Source: an uncultured Oscillospiraceae bacterium (GTDB lineage Bacteria; Bacillota; Clostridia; Oscillospirales; Oscillospiraceae). From it: a stretch of 26,028 nt of DNA. The notes under the pieces were generated by a model. That model did not search any database and had not been told where the DNA came from. It worked only from the letters and a program-made list of their open reading frames with translations. Shown here piece after piece: positions 6,990 to 14,105 of this stretch. Position 1 is the first letter of the stretch; every line of letters begins with the position of its first letter. A program made the translations under genes and the position numbers. The stretch spans positions 1-26,028 of the forward strand of contig CALWYM010000027.1 of assembly GCA_944385775.1 (NCBI GenBank), given 5' to 3'.

Positions 6990-7298
6990 ATGAATATAAA
7001 GACTAACGATACAGTAGTTGTCCTTTCCGGCAGGGATAAGGGCAAGCAGGGCAAGGTTATCTCCGCCGATCCCAAGAATCTCAAGGTTATTGTTGAGGGC
7101 GTAAACGTCGCCAAGAAACATCAGAGACCTATGAGACAGGGTCAGGAGGGCGGAATAATCTCCAAGGAGACTCCAATCTATGTCTCCAAAGTCCAGCTCA
7201 TTTGCCCCAAGTGCGGCAAGGCAACAAGAGTTGCTCACGGCGTGAATGCCGAGGGCAAGAAAACCCGCGTCTGCAAAAAGTGCGGCGCGGAGATGTGA
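6990..7298 (+). CDS. rplX: Large ribosomal subunit protein L24, with zinc-ribbon tail
   Basis: The KOW domain is clear in TVVVLSGRDKGKQGKV (residues 8-23). L24 starts 50S assembly by binding the 5' domain of 23S rRNA. The 102-residue protein ends in two Cys pairs, C72/C75 (CPKC) and C95/C98 (CKKC), so it can bind zinc; this form is common among clostridia. An AGGAGG site precedes the ATG. The cysteine-bearing form fits with S14 and L36 here, which also keep their zinc sites. Confidence 0.98.
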   Translation: MNIKTNDTVVVLSGRDKGKQGKVISADPKNLKVIVEGVNVAKKHQRPMRQGQEGGIISKETPIYVSKVQLICPKCGKATRVAHGVNAEGKKTRVCKKCGAEM

Positions 7299-7312
7299 GA
7301 GGGAGGTAAGCT

Positions 7313-7855
7313 ATGCCTAGACTTAAAACAAAGTATCAGGAAGAAATCGCTCCGGCTCTCATGGCAAAGTTCCAGTATAAGAGCGTTATGCAGATCCCAA
7401 AGCTTGACAAGATTGTCATTAACGTAGGCTGCGGCGACTGCAAGGATAACAAGAAGATGCTTGAGGCAGTGCAGAGGGAGATCTCCCAGATCACCGGTCA
7501 GCACGCAGTCATCACCAAGGCCCGCAAGAGCGTCGCTAACTTTAAGCTCCGTGAGGGTATGGACATCGGCGTTAAGGTAACTCTCCGCCACGATAAGATG
7601 TGGGAGTTCCTTGACAGGCTCTTCAATATAGCTCTTCCCCGTGTACGTGACTTCCGTGGAATCAATCCCAACAGCTTCGACGGCCGCGGCAATTATGCCC
7701 TTGGCATTAAGGAGCAGCTGATTTTCCCCGAAATCGATTATGATAAAATCGAGAAGATCCGTGGCATGGATATAATCATGGTAACTACCGCAAAAACCGA
7801 CGAAGAGGCTAGAGAGCTTATTTCTCTCCTTGGCGCTCCGTTCTATCAGAACTAA
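7313..7855 (+). CDS. rplE: Large ribosomal subunit protein L5
   Basis: It has 180 residues. The signatures are PKLDKIVINVGCGDCKDN near residue 30, the segment ITGQHAVITKARKSVANFKL, and RVRDFRGINPNSFDGRGNYA. L5 binds 5S rRNA and contacts the P-site tRNA from the central protuberance. In E. coli, S8 represses the spc genes by binding at the start of rplE; here the space before rplE is only 14 bases with no hairpin, so that site has no obvious counterpart at this position. Confidence 0.98.
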   Translation: MPRLKTKYQEEIAPALMAKFQYKSVMQIPKLDKIVINVGCGDCKDNKKMLEAVQREISQITGQHAVITKARKSVANFKLREGMDIGVKVTLRHDKMWEFLDRLFNIALPRVRDFRGINPNSFDGRGNYALGIKEQLIFPEIDYDKIEKIRGMDIIMVTTAKTDEEARELISLLGAPFYQN

Positions 7856-7869
7856 GGAGGACGTATTTA

Positions 7870-8055
7870 ATGGCAAAGAAATCAATGATTTTAAAGCAGC
7901 AGGCTGAGCCCAAGTACTCCACCCGTAAGTACAATCGCTGCAAGATCTGCGGTCGTCCTCACGCCTATCTCCGCAACTATGGCATTTGCCGTATTTGCTT
8001 CAGAGAGCTGGCTTATAAAGGCGAAATTCCCGGCGTAAAGAAAGCTTCTTGGTAA
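7870..8055 (+). CDS. rpsZ: Small ribosomal subunit protein S14, zinc-binding type Z
   Basis: This is the short 61-residue S14 of Gram-positive bacteria. Four cysteines in the pattern C24-x2-C27-x12-C40-x2-C43 bind one zinc ion, within KYNRCKICGRPHAYLRNYG and ICRICFRELA. S14 helps complete the head of the 30S subunit. An AAGGAGG site precedes the ATG. It is followed by a 541-base gap instead of the usual short spacer before rpsH, which splits the spc part in two. Confidence 0.98.
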   Translation: MAKKSMILKQQAEPKYSTRKYNRCKICGRPHAYLRNYGICRICFRELAYKGEIPGVKKASW

Positions 8056-8057
8056 GC

Positions 8058-8135
8058 TTTTTCCGTTGTGCTTCGTTACACGCCCTCGCAGTATATTAAT
8101 ACAGCGTCAGGCGTGTGCCTCGCCCAACGAAAAAA
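8058..8135. repeat. Imperfect palindromic element of about 78 bases
   Basis: Nested arms pair in order. TTTTT (8058-8062) and CGTTG (8064-8068) match CAACG (8125-8129) and AAAAA (8130-8134). ACACGCC (8078-8084) matches GGCGTGT (8110-8116). CGC (8087-8089) matches GCG (8104-8106), and GTAT (8091-8094) matches ATAC (8099-8102) around the loop ATTA. As RNA this is a long bulged hairpin directly downstream of the S14 stop codon. The layout is REP- or MITE-like. It could also stabilise or partly terminate the upstream message; its 3' arm ends in A, so it is not a classical terminator on this strand. Confidence 0.6.
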
Positions 8136-8162
8136 TCTGCACCAAGACAGGCTAGAGATGGT
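8106..8162 (+). repeat. 57-base direct repeat, copy 1
   Basis: It runs from GTCAGGCGTGTGCCTCGCCC to AGAGATGGT and is matched by a second copy 161 bases downstream with only a few substitutions (C/T, A/G and T/G by eye). Its left half is the right arm of the palindrome at 8058-8135. Confidence 0.8.
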
Positions 8163-8266
8163 TTGAGGGAAATCCCAATACAGCTGCGCGGCTGCGCCTA
8201 GCCACAGAAAAAAATCTTCACCAGCCGACAAGTGCTCGTTTTTGGTAAGAAAAGTCGGCGGGAGAA

Positions 8267-8323
8267 GTCAGGCGTGTGCCTCGCCCAACGAAAAAATCTG
8301 TACCAGGACAGGCGAGAGATGGT
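8267..8323 (+). repeat. 57-base direct repeat, copy 2
   Basis: This is the second copy of the repeat, with the same ends. Unlike copy 1 it has no matching left arm upstream, so it cannot form the long palindrome. That suggests a partial duplication or a truncated element. Confidence 0.8.
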
Positions 8324-8432
8324 CTCAAGCGACCGAGACTTAATCTGTCGAAATTGCCGGAAAAACAGAGATTTTTCCCTGATAATTAGGGGAAATAATG
8401 GGAAAATATTTCCCAAATTACGGTTTCCGTAC

Positions 8433-8461
8433 TTGATTTAAGGCTGGAAATCGTGTACAAT
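8433..8461 (+). promoter_or_regulatory. rpsH: Internal sigma-A-type promoter upstream of rpsH
   Basis: TTGATT (8433-8438) and TACAAT (8456-8461) are 17 bases apart. Transcription would start near 8468, giving a leader of about 130 bases before rpsH. This can drive rpsH to rplQ independently of the S10 promoters and would offset any loss of read-through across the repeat insert. Confidence 0.65.
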
Positions 8462-8467
8462 AAAGAA

Positions 8468-8596
8468 TGGCCGATTTGGTCACGATTAAATTGTAAATAG
8501 GATGGCGAAAGGTCTGGGGCAATCAAGTATTGTTCCGGATACCTCGCCGCCTGAACCGCTTTTTGCGGTAACTCTAATTTAGGAGGATATTTTAAG
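8468..8596 (+). promoter_or_regulatory. Structured leader of rpsH (candidate S8 autoregulatory element)
   Basis: A long irregular hairpin spans 8504-8548. GGCGA/TCGCC (8504-8508/8544-8548) comes first, then an AA bulge, GGT/ACC, an internal loop CT/GGAT, and GGGGCAAT/ATTGTTCC (8516-8523/8529-8536, two G-U pairs) with loop CAAGT. A second hairpin, ACCGC-TTTTT-GCGGT (8555-8569), stands just before the AGGAGG site at 8581-8586. A helix with an internal loop is the kind of shape S8 recognises on 16S rRNA and on its own message in E. coli. That S8 binds here is inference. Confidence 0.5.
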
Positions 8597-8992
8597 ATGC
8601 AAATCACCGATCCAATTGCGGATATGCTCACCCGTATCAGAAATGCAAATTCCGCAAAGCATGCCACCGTTGATATCCCCGCATCAAACATGAAGAAGGC
8701 TATTGCCGAGATTCTGCTTGAGGAAGGCTATATCAAGAACTATCAGATAGTTTCAGACGGCGGTCAGGGAGTTATCAAGGTAACTCTCAAGTACAACGGA
8801 ACAGAGAAGGTTATCAAGGGCCTTCGCCGTGTTTCCAAGCCGGGTCTGCGTGTTTACGCCGGCACCGATGAGATTCCCTACGTTCTTAAGGGACTGGGAA
8901 TTGCAATAATTTCAACTTCCAAGGGCGTTATGACCGACAAGAAGGCAAGAGCTGCTCATGTCGGCGGCGAAGTCCTTGCGTTTGTGTGGTAA
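8597..8992 (+). CDS. rpsH: Small ribosomal subunit protein S8
   Basis: The 131-residue protein starts ITDPIADMLTRIRNANSA and ends with the S8 block GIAIISTSKGVMTDKKARAA followed by HVGGEVLAFVW. S8 binds helix 21 of 16S rRNA in the central domain and is the known repressor of the spc operon in E. coli. Here it is the first gene after the long gap, directly behind an internal promoter and a folded leader, which fits feedback control by its own product. Confidence 0.98.
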   Translation: MQITDPIADMLTRIRNANSAKHATVDIPASNMKKAIAEILLEEGYIKNYQIVSDGGQGVIKVTLKYNGTEKVIKGLRRVSKPGLRVYAGTDEIPYVLKGLGIAIISTSKGVMTDKKARAAHVGGEVLAFVW

Positions 8993-9005
8993 GGAGGTAA
9001 GCTGA

Positions 9006-9545
9006 ATGTCAAGAATCGGAAAAGCTCCCATCCACGTACCGGCAGGAGTAGAAATTACAGTAGCAGCGGAGAACGAGGTTACAGTCAAGGGACCAAAGGG
9101 CACCCTTACAAAGAAGCTTTGCCCTATTATGACTATTGAGCAGAATGATGGCGTTGTAACCGTTTCCCGTCCTAACGATGAAAAAGAAACCCGTGCTCTT
9201 CACGGTCTTACAAGAAGCCTTCTTCACAACATGGTTGTCGGCGTTACCGAGGGCTATGTCAAGAATATGGAGATTAGCGGCGTCGGTTACAGAGCCGCTA
9301 AGGAAGGCAAGAATCTTGTTATGAACCTGGGCTTCTCCCATCAGGTAACAGTACCTGAGATAGAGGGCATTACCATTGAGGTTCCTGATCCCAACAAGGT
9401 TGTTATCAAGGGCTGTGACAAGCAGCTGGTAGGACAGTTTGCGGCAGACCTCAGAAATAAGAGACTGCCTGAGCCGTATAAGGGCAAGGGTATCAAATAT
9501 GCTGACGAAGTTATCCGTCGCAAAGAAGGAAAAACAGGTAAATAA
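9006..9545 (+). CDS. rplF: Large ribosomal subunit protein L6
   Basis: It has 179 residues. MSRIGKAPIHVPAGVEITV is the N-terminus of L6. The C-terminal domain ends RNKRLPEPYKGKGIKYADEV, the conserved signature. L6 sits near the sarcin-ricin loop and the GTPase-associated region of the 50S subunit. It lies 13 bases after rpsH with an AGGAGG site. Confidence 0.98.
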   Translation: MSRIGKAPIHVPAGVEITVAAENEVTVKGPKGTLTKKLCPIMTIEQNDGVVTVSRPNDEKETRALHGLTRSLLHNMVVGVTEGYVKNMEISGVGYRAAKEGKNLVMNLGFSHQVTVPEIEGITIEVPDPNKVVIKGCDKQLVGQFAADLRNKRLPEPYKGKGIKYADEVIRRKEGKTGK

Positions 9546-9561
9546 AAGGAGGTGTGCCTAA

Positions 9562-9921
9562 ATGATTAAAAGACCTAACACAAGTGCTCAGCGCATTAAG
9601 AGACATAAGAGAATAAGAGCCAAGATCTCCGGCACGCCGGTTAGACCAAGACTTGATGTTTTCCGTTCCAAGGCTAACATCTATGCTCAGATAATTGACG
9701 ACGTGGCGGGAGTAACACTTTGCTCCGCATCCACCGTTGAGAAGGGCTTTGACGGCTACGGCGGAAATAAGGAAGCAGCCCGCAAGGTTGGACTTACCAT
9801 TGCGGAGCGCGCCCTTGAAAAGGGCATTAAGACCGTTGTCTTCGACAGAGGCGGCTACGTCTATCACGGACGTATCCAGGAGCTTGCTGAGGGCGCCCGT
9901 GAGGGCGGTCTGGAATTTTAA
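9562..9921 (+). CDS. rplR: Large ribosomal subunit protein L18
   Basis: A product of 119 residues with RIKRHKRIRAKISGTPVRPR near the N-terminus and the C-terminal FDRGGYVYHGRIQELAEGAR. These are the 5S-rRNA-binding features of L18, which with L5 anchors 5S rRNA in the central protuberance. An AAAGGAGGTG site precedes the ATG. Confidence 0.98.
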   Translation: MIKRPNTSAQRIKRHKRIRAKISGTPVRPRLDVFRSKANIYAQIIDDVAGVTLCSASTVEKGFDGYGGNKEAARKVGLTIAERALEKGIKTVVFDRGGYVYHGRIQELAEGAREGGLEF

Positions 9922-9941
9922 GAGAGGGAGGAAGAAATTAG

Positions 9942-10466
9942 ATGGCTTATTCTAACAACAATAGAAGCAATAGAAAAGAAGAAGTTAAGTCTGAGTATAT
10001 TGAGAAGGTTGTCTCCCTCAATCGTGTTTCCAAGACCGTTAAGGGCGGCCGCATTCAGAAGTTCTCTGCCCTCTGCGTAATCGGAGACGGCAAGGGAAAG
10101 GTTGGTTTCGGACTCGGCAAGGCGGCTGAGGTATCCGAGGCAATCCGTAAGGGCATTGAAGATGCCAAGAAGAATATAAAGACAGTTACACTCTCCGGCA
10201 GCACTATTCCCCACGAGGTTACCGGCAAGCATGGCGCAGGACGTGTTCTCCTGATGCCGGCACCGGAAGGAACCGGAGTTATCGCAGGCGGCGCAGTTCG
10301 TGCAGTTATCGAGGCTGCAGGAATCACGAATATCAGAACCAAGTGCCTCAGATCCAATAATCCTGCAAACGTTGTTGCGGCAACCGTTGACGGACTTTGC
10401 CAGCTTCGTGACGCCCAGCAGGTTGCTGAGACCCACGGTAAGTCCGCCCAGGAAATCGCAGGCTAA
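9942..10466 (+). CDS. rpsE: Small ribosomal subunit protein S5
   Basis: It is 174 residues long. The double-stranded-RNA-binding half reads LNRVSKTVKGGRIQKFSALC followed by VIGDGKGKVGFGLGKA. The second half contains GAGRVLLMPAPEGTGVIAGG and AGITNIRTKCLRSNNPANVV. S5 shapes the mRNA entry channel and affects decoding accuracy. The short N-terminal lead (MAYSNNNRSNRKEEVKSEY) is variable in the family. A GGGAGG site precedes the start. Confidence 0.98.
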   Translation: MAYSNNNRSNRKEEVKSEYIEKVVSLNRVSKTVKGGRIQKFSALCVIGDGKGKVGFGLGKAAEVSEAIRKGIEDAKKNIKTVTLSGSTIPHEVTGKHGAGRVLLMPAPEGTGVIAGGAVRAVIEAAGITNIRTKCLRSNNPANVVAATVDGLCQLRDAQQVAETHGKSAQEIAG

Positions 10467-10481
10467 GGAGGACTTTGAAAA

Positions 10482-10661
10482 ATGGCAATTAAGATAAAGC
10501 TCGTAAAGAGTCTCAATGGAAGACACGCAAAGCACATTGCTACAGCTGAGTCCCTGGGTCTCCACAAGATTGGTGACGAGACCACCCAGCCTGATAACCC
10601 ACAGACCAGAGGCAAGATCGCAAAGATAGGCTATCTCCTTCAGGTCACAGAAGATAAATAA
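10482..10661 (+). CDS. rpmD: Large ribosomal subunit protein L30
   Basis: A short gene of 59 codons plus stop between rpsE and rplO. The translation MAIKIKLVKSLNGRHAKHIA and then TAESLGLHKIGDETTQPDNP matches bacterial L30, including the typical length and the C-terminal GKIAKIGYLLQVTE. L30 is a small 50S protein lost in some lineages but kept here. An AAGGAGG site stands 11 bases before the ATG. Confidence 0.96.
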   Translation: MAIKIKLVKSLNGRHAKHIATAESLGLHKIGDETTQPDNPQTRGKIAKIGYLLQVTEDK

Positions 10662-10675
10662 GGAGGGTTTGCGTA

Positions 10676-11116
10676 ATGAAATTAAGCGATCTTTCTCCTG
10701 CGGAAGGCTCCACCAAGGTAGCCAAGCGCAAGGGTAGAGGAATCGGAACCGGTAACGGCAAGACCGGCGGACGTGGACACAAAGGTCAGAAGGCCAGAAG
10801 CGGAGGCGGCGTAAGAGTCGGCTTCGAAGGCGGTCAGATGCCTCTTGCACGTCGTATCCCTAAGAGAGGTTTCAACAATATTTTTGCAAAGCCACTGGAC
10901 GCAATCAATGTATCCATGCTTAACAGATTTGAGGACGGTTCAGTTGTTGACGCTGATGCTCTCAAGGCTGCCGGAATTCTTTCAAGCTGCAAGTACGGCG
11001 TGAAGATTCTCGGAAACGGTGAAATTGAGAAGAAGCTTACCGTTAGAGCTTCTGCGTTCTCTGAGGTTGCAAAGCAGAAGATCGAAGCAGCCGGAGGAAA
11101 GGCTGAGGTGATCTGA
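10676..11116 (+). CDS. rplO: Large ribosomal subunit protein L15
   Basis: The 146-residue protein has the glycine- and basic-rich N-terminal extension GRGIGTGNGKTGGRGHKGQK, which threads into 23S rRNA, and then FEGGQMPLARRIPKRGFNN. L15 is a late assembly protein of the 50S subunit. The start has an AGGAGG site. Its stop is one base from the secY start codon. Confidence 0.98.
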   Translation: MKLSDLSPAEGSTKVAKRKGRGIGTGNGKTGGRGHKGQKARSGGGVRVGFEGGQMPLARRIPKRGFNNIFAKPLDAINVSMLNRFEDGSVVDADALKAAGILSSCKYGVKILGNGEIEKKLTVRASAFSEVAKQKIEAAGGKAEVI

Positions 11117-11117
11117 G

Positions 11118-12401
11118 GTGCTCCAGACCATACGAAACGCCTGGAAAATTGAAGAGATCAGAAAAAAGGTTCTTTTTACACTTTTTATAATCCTTCTGTA
11201 CAGGCTTGGAAACGCAGTTCCTGTTCCGTATATCAATAAGGCTGCACTTGAGTCCTATTTTCTGACTGTTTCAAACACGGTCCTGGGTCTTTATAATATG
11301 ATGAGCGGCAGCGCCTTCTCCCAGGCTACGATTTTCGCGCTGTCAATACAGCCCTATATTAACGCATCCATCATTATTCAGCTTCTTACAATCGCGATTC
11401 CCGCCCTTGAGAGGCTCAGTAAGGAAGGCGGCGAGGAGGGCAAGCGTAAGCTGGAGAGAATTACTCGCTACACCACCATTGTTTTGGCACTGCTCCAGGG
11501 CTACGCTTACTATGTACTTTGTAATTCCAATAACCTCCTCCAGACCGGTACCGGTTTCTGGCAGGCTCTCGTTATTGTGCTGACATTCGTGGCAGGCTCT
11601 TCAATCCTTATGTGGATGGGTGAGCAGATTACCGAGTTCGGTATTGGAAACGGCATTTCGATTATCCTTTTCGTGAGCATTGTTTCCCGTCTTCCAAACA
11701 CGGTTATCTCCATGGTGTCCAGCGTTATTGCTACACCTTCAACATGGTGGATTTATCTGCTCTGCCTGGTCGGCGCTGTCGCAATGATCGGTCTTGTGGT
11801 TTTCGTAACCAACGCGGAGAGAAGAATCCCCGTTCAGTACTCAAAGAGAGTTGTGGGACGTAAGGTGTACGGCGGTCAGTCAACTCACCTTCCTCTGAAG
11901 GTGAATATGTCCGGCGTTCTGCCTATCATCTTCGCCCAGTCCATTGCTTCCCTTCCCGCAACTGTCGCGGCCTTTGTGCCTGGCTGGCAGGACAGCTGGT
12001 TTATGAAGCATTTCGGAACAAACTCTATACCCTATATGATAGTGTACTTCCTGCTCATAATTTTCTTTGCGTACTTCTATTCAACAGTACAGTTTAACCC
12101 GGTTGAGGTTTCAAATAACCTTAAGAAGAACGGCGGATATATCCCGGGATTCCGTCCCGGCAAACCCACCAGCGATTTCATCAGCAAGGTCCTCAACAAA
12201 ATCACCCTTTTCGGTGCCATTTATCTCGGCATCGTGGCCATTGTACCGCTTATTGTTGGCGCAGTTTCTGAGACCGCTGCCAGCTCCGGCATTGCCATAG
12301 GCGGCACTTCTCTGATGATTCTCGTAAGCGTTGCTCTCGAGACAGTTCAGGGACTTGAGGCGCAGATGATTATGAGGAACTACAAGGGATTTCTTGAATA
12401 A
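11118..12401 (+). CDS. secY: Protein translocase channel subunit SecY
   Basis: A polytopic membrane protein of 427 residues, the usual SecY size with ten membrane segments. It has the N-terminal RNAWKIEEIRKKVLFTLFII, the plug-region SAFSQATIFALSIQPYINAS, GNGISIILF, and the cytoplasmic loop VEVSNNLKKNGGYIPGFRPG followed by KPTSDF. SecY with SecE and SecG forms the export channel used by SecA and by ribosomes. The start is GTG, right after rplO. L15-SecY adjacency is classical for the spc operon. Confidence 0.98.
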   Translation: MLQTIRNAWKIEEIRKKVLFTLFIILLYRLGNAVPVPYINKAALESYFLTVSNTVLGLYNMMSGSAFSQATIFALSIQPYINASIIIQLLTIAIPALERLSKEGGEEGKRKLERITRYTTIVLALLQGYAYYVLCNSNNLLQTGTGFWQALVIVLTFVAGSSILMWMGEQITEFGIGNGISIILFVSIVSRLPNTVISMVSSVIATPSTWWIYLLCLVGAVAMIGLVVFVTNAERRIPVQYSKRVVGRKVYGGQSTHLPLKVNMSGVLPIIFAQSIASLPATVAAFVPGWQDSWFMKHFGTNSIPYMIVYFLLIIFFAYFYSTVQFNPVEVSNNLKKNGGYIPGFRPGKPTSDFISKVLNKITLFGAIYLGIVAIVPLIVGAVSETAASSGIAIGGTSLMILVSVALETVQGLEAQMIMRNYKGFLE

Positions 12402-12418
12402 TTAATGAGGCACTGAAC

Positions 12419-13054
12419 ATGAAGCTAGTATTATTGGGTGCACCTGGCGCAGGCAAAGGAACTCAGGCAGAGATAATTTCCCAGCGCTTAGGCATACCTA
12501 CAATTTCCACAGGTAATATCCTCAGGGCTGCTGTCAAGGACGGCACCCCTGTGGGACTTAAGGCAAAGGCTCTTATCGAAGCCGGAAGCCTTGTTCCCGA
12601 TGATGTCATCATCGGTATTGTCGGCGAGAGGGTCGCAAGACCTGATTGCAGCAACGGATATATCCTTGACGGTGTACCGCGTACCATTTCTCAGGCAGAT
12701 GCCCTGGCTCAGGCTGGGATAGAGATAGACCATGTGATCAATCTCTATGTGGCAGACGAGGTAATTGAGAAGCGTATGACCGGCAGGCGTACCTGCCAGG
12801 ACTGCTCCGCAACTTACCACATTGAGCATAATCCTCCGAAGGTAGAGGGGATCTGCGACGTTTGCGGCGGTCATCTGACCATACGCAAGGACGATATGCC
12901 TGAAACGGTGCTTCACCGCCTTGAGGTTTATCATGCCGAGACCGAACCGCTTATCCAGTACTACACGGAGAAGGGAATCCTTAAAACCGTGGACGGTGCG
13001 GGAAGCCTGGAGGGCACAACGGCACTTATTATGGAAGCTTTGGGGATTGAATGA
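12419..13054 (+). CDS. adk: Adenylate kinase, zinc-lid type
   Basis: It interconverts ATP + AMP and 2 ADP in the cytoplasm. The P-loop GAPGAGKGT is at residues 7-15. The AMP-binding part includes STGNILRAAV, and the DGVPRT motif (84-89) has Val where Phe is usual. The lid carries four cysteines, C126, C129, C146 and C149, a structural zinc site typical of Gram-positive enzymes. Length 211 is normal. The secY-adk-map order is common in Firmicutes. The stop overlaps the map start by four bases (ATGA). Confidence 0.98.
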   Translation: MKLVLLGAPGAGKGTQAEIISQRLGIPTISTGNILRAAVKDGTPVGLKAKALIEAGSLVPDDVIIGIVGERVARPDCSNGYILDGVPRTISQADALAQAGIEIDHVINLYVADEVIEKRMTGRRTCQDCSATYHIEHNPPKVEGICDVCGGHLTIRKDDMPETVLHRLEVYHAETEPLIQYYTEKGILKTVDGAGSLEGTTALIMEALGIE

Positions 13055-13815
13055 AAATGATTCGCATAAAAACCCCCAAGGAGATCCAGCTTATGCGCCG
13101 GGCAGGACAAATTACCGCGGCAGCCCGTTCTTTGGCGGGCAAAATGGTTGTCCCCGGCATTACAACCCTTGAAATAGACAAGGCAGTACGTTCGTTTATC
13201 AAGTCACAGGGCGCTGTTCCCACCTTTTTAGGTTATGCCGGTTACCCGGCAAGCGTGTGTATCTCCATAAATGAGGAGGTTATCCACGGTATTCCGGGGC
13301 ATCGGAAAATCAAGGAGGGAGACGTAGTCAGTATCGATGTGGGAGCCACAAAGGACGGCTTCGTCGGCGACTGTGCGGCTACCTTTATTGCAGGCGAAGG
13401 AACCGAAGAAGCGAAGAAGCTTGTCGAAGTCACACGGCAGAGCTTCTACGAGGGCATTAAGTATGCCAGACCTGGCTGCCGGGTCTCGGATATCGGCGCG
13501 GCAATACAGAGGTATGCAGAGGATAATGGCTTTGGAGTCGTAAGAGACTATGTGGGTCACGGCGTTGGCGCCCAGATGCACGAGGAGCCTGAGGTCCCCA
13601 ATTTCGGTCATCCCGGTCATGGAGCACGTCTTGTAAAAAATATGACAATTGCAGTAGAACCGATGATTACCTCGGGAGACTGGCAGGTCAGAGTCCTTAA
13701 GGACGACTGGACGGTTGTGACAAGGGACGGCAGCCTTGCGGCACACTATGAAAATACCATTTTAATAACGGACGATGAGCCGGAAATTCTTACTTACTGT
13801 GAGGATATGGTATGA
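13051..13815 (+). CDS. map: Methionine aminopeptidase, type I
   Basis: It removes the initiator methionine from nascent proteins at the ribosome. The two-metal site is complete: D96 and D107 (in SIDVGATKDGFVGDCAATF), H170 (GHGVG), E203 (VEPM) and E234 (HYENT), with the substrate histidines H79 and H177. At 254 residues without a zinc-finger extension it is the short bacterial form. The start overlaps adk; a second in-frame ATG two codons later (MIRIKTPKEIQLM) is also plausible. The stop overlaps the next gene by four bases. Confidence 0.97.
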   Translation: MKMIRIKTPKEIQLMRRAGQITAAARSLAGKMVVPGITTLEIDKAVRSFIKSQGAVPTFLGYAGYPASVCISINEEVIHGIPGHRKIKEGDVVSIDVGATKDGFVGDCAATFIAGEGTEEAKKLVEVTRQSFYEGIKYARPGCRVSDIGAAIQRYAEDNGFGVVRDYVGHGVGAQMHEEPEVPNFGHPGHGARLVKNMTIAVEPMITSGDWQVRVLKDDWTVVTRDGSLAAHYENTILITDDEPEILTYCEDMV

Positions 13816-14105
13816 ATTTAATGGTGGCCGATGTAGTACAGTCAAGAAACGGCAGAGACGGCGGGAATACGTTCTTTGTTGTCAGTCTTGACGGCGACTA
13901 CGCATATATCTGCGATGGAAAAATCCGCAGATTTGAAAAGCCAAAGCGTAAAAAACAGCACCATTTAAGCTTTGTCGCCCGGGGTGAGGGCAGAGTAGCC
14001 CAGAAGCTCCGCAGCGGCGACCGTGTGTCCAATGGCGAAATTAGAAGAGCGCTTCAGAGCCGGATAAACGCTGCTGAGGCGGAGGGAGGTATGCACAATG
14101 GCTAA
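13812..14105 (+). CDS. KOW-domain RNA-binding protein (L14e-like)
   Basis: A basic protein of 97 residues with a KOW-type start, VADVVQSRNGRDGGNTFFVV, then a short beta-rich region and a lysine/arginine patch (RRFEKPKRKKQHH). In many Firmicutes a small gene of this type, related to the archaeal/eukaryotic L14e group and to B. subtilis YbzG, stands at this place between map and infA. Its job is not established; ribosome or rRNA binding is inference from the domain and the place. It overlaps map by 4 bases and infA by 8, so translation of the three is likely coupled. Confidence 0.85.
   Translation: MNLMVADVVQSRNGRDGGNTFFVVSLDGDYAYICDGKIRRFEKPKRKKQHHLSFVARGEGRVAQKLRSGDRVSNGEIRRALQSRINAAEAEGGMHNG

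Larger units (their letters stand above)
8056..8432. other. Non-coding, repeat-bearing insert in the S14-S8 gap
   Basis: This stretch holds no supported gene. Small open frames on both strands lack ribosome-binding sites and run through the repeats. It contains the imperfect palindrome at 8058-8135, two copies of a 57-base direct repeat and a worn third copy of the repeat core near 8202-8230. GCCGAC/GTCGGC (8224-8229/8254-8259) forms a further hairpin. Near the right end are GGGAAA/TTTCCC (8400-8405/8409-8414) and ACGG/CCGT (8420-8430). It looks like a pile of dispersed repeat fragments that entered the operon. No transposase or target-site duplication could be identified. Confidence 0.6.

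Noticed and set aside
5702..7114. Long antisense open frame of 470 codons on the minus strand
   Set aside because: It lies opposite rplP, rpmC, rpsQ, rplN and rplX, has no ribosome-binding site and no recognisable domain. Skewed codon use of highly expressed genes leaves the opposite strand open.
8198..8441. Small open frames on both strands in the S14-S8 gap (about 70 codons each)
   Set aside because: They run through the repeats, lack ribosome-binding sites, and the translations (for example REKSGVCLAQRKNLYQDRRE) are repeat-derived.
9918..10850. Antisense open frame of 310 codons opposite rpsE-rpmD-rplO
   Set aside because: Low-complexity translation rich in S, L, C and R with no family resemblance, fully opposite known ribosomal genes.
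12402..12418. Separate promoter between secY and adk
   Set aside because: The spacer is only 17 bases and no -35/-10 pair stands out in the end of secY; adk is most simply part of the same transcript.
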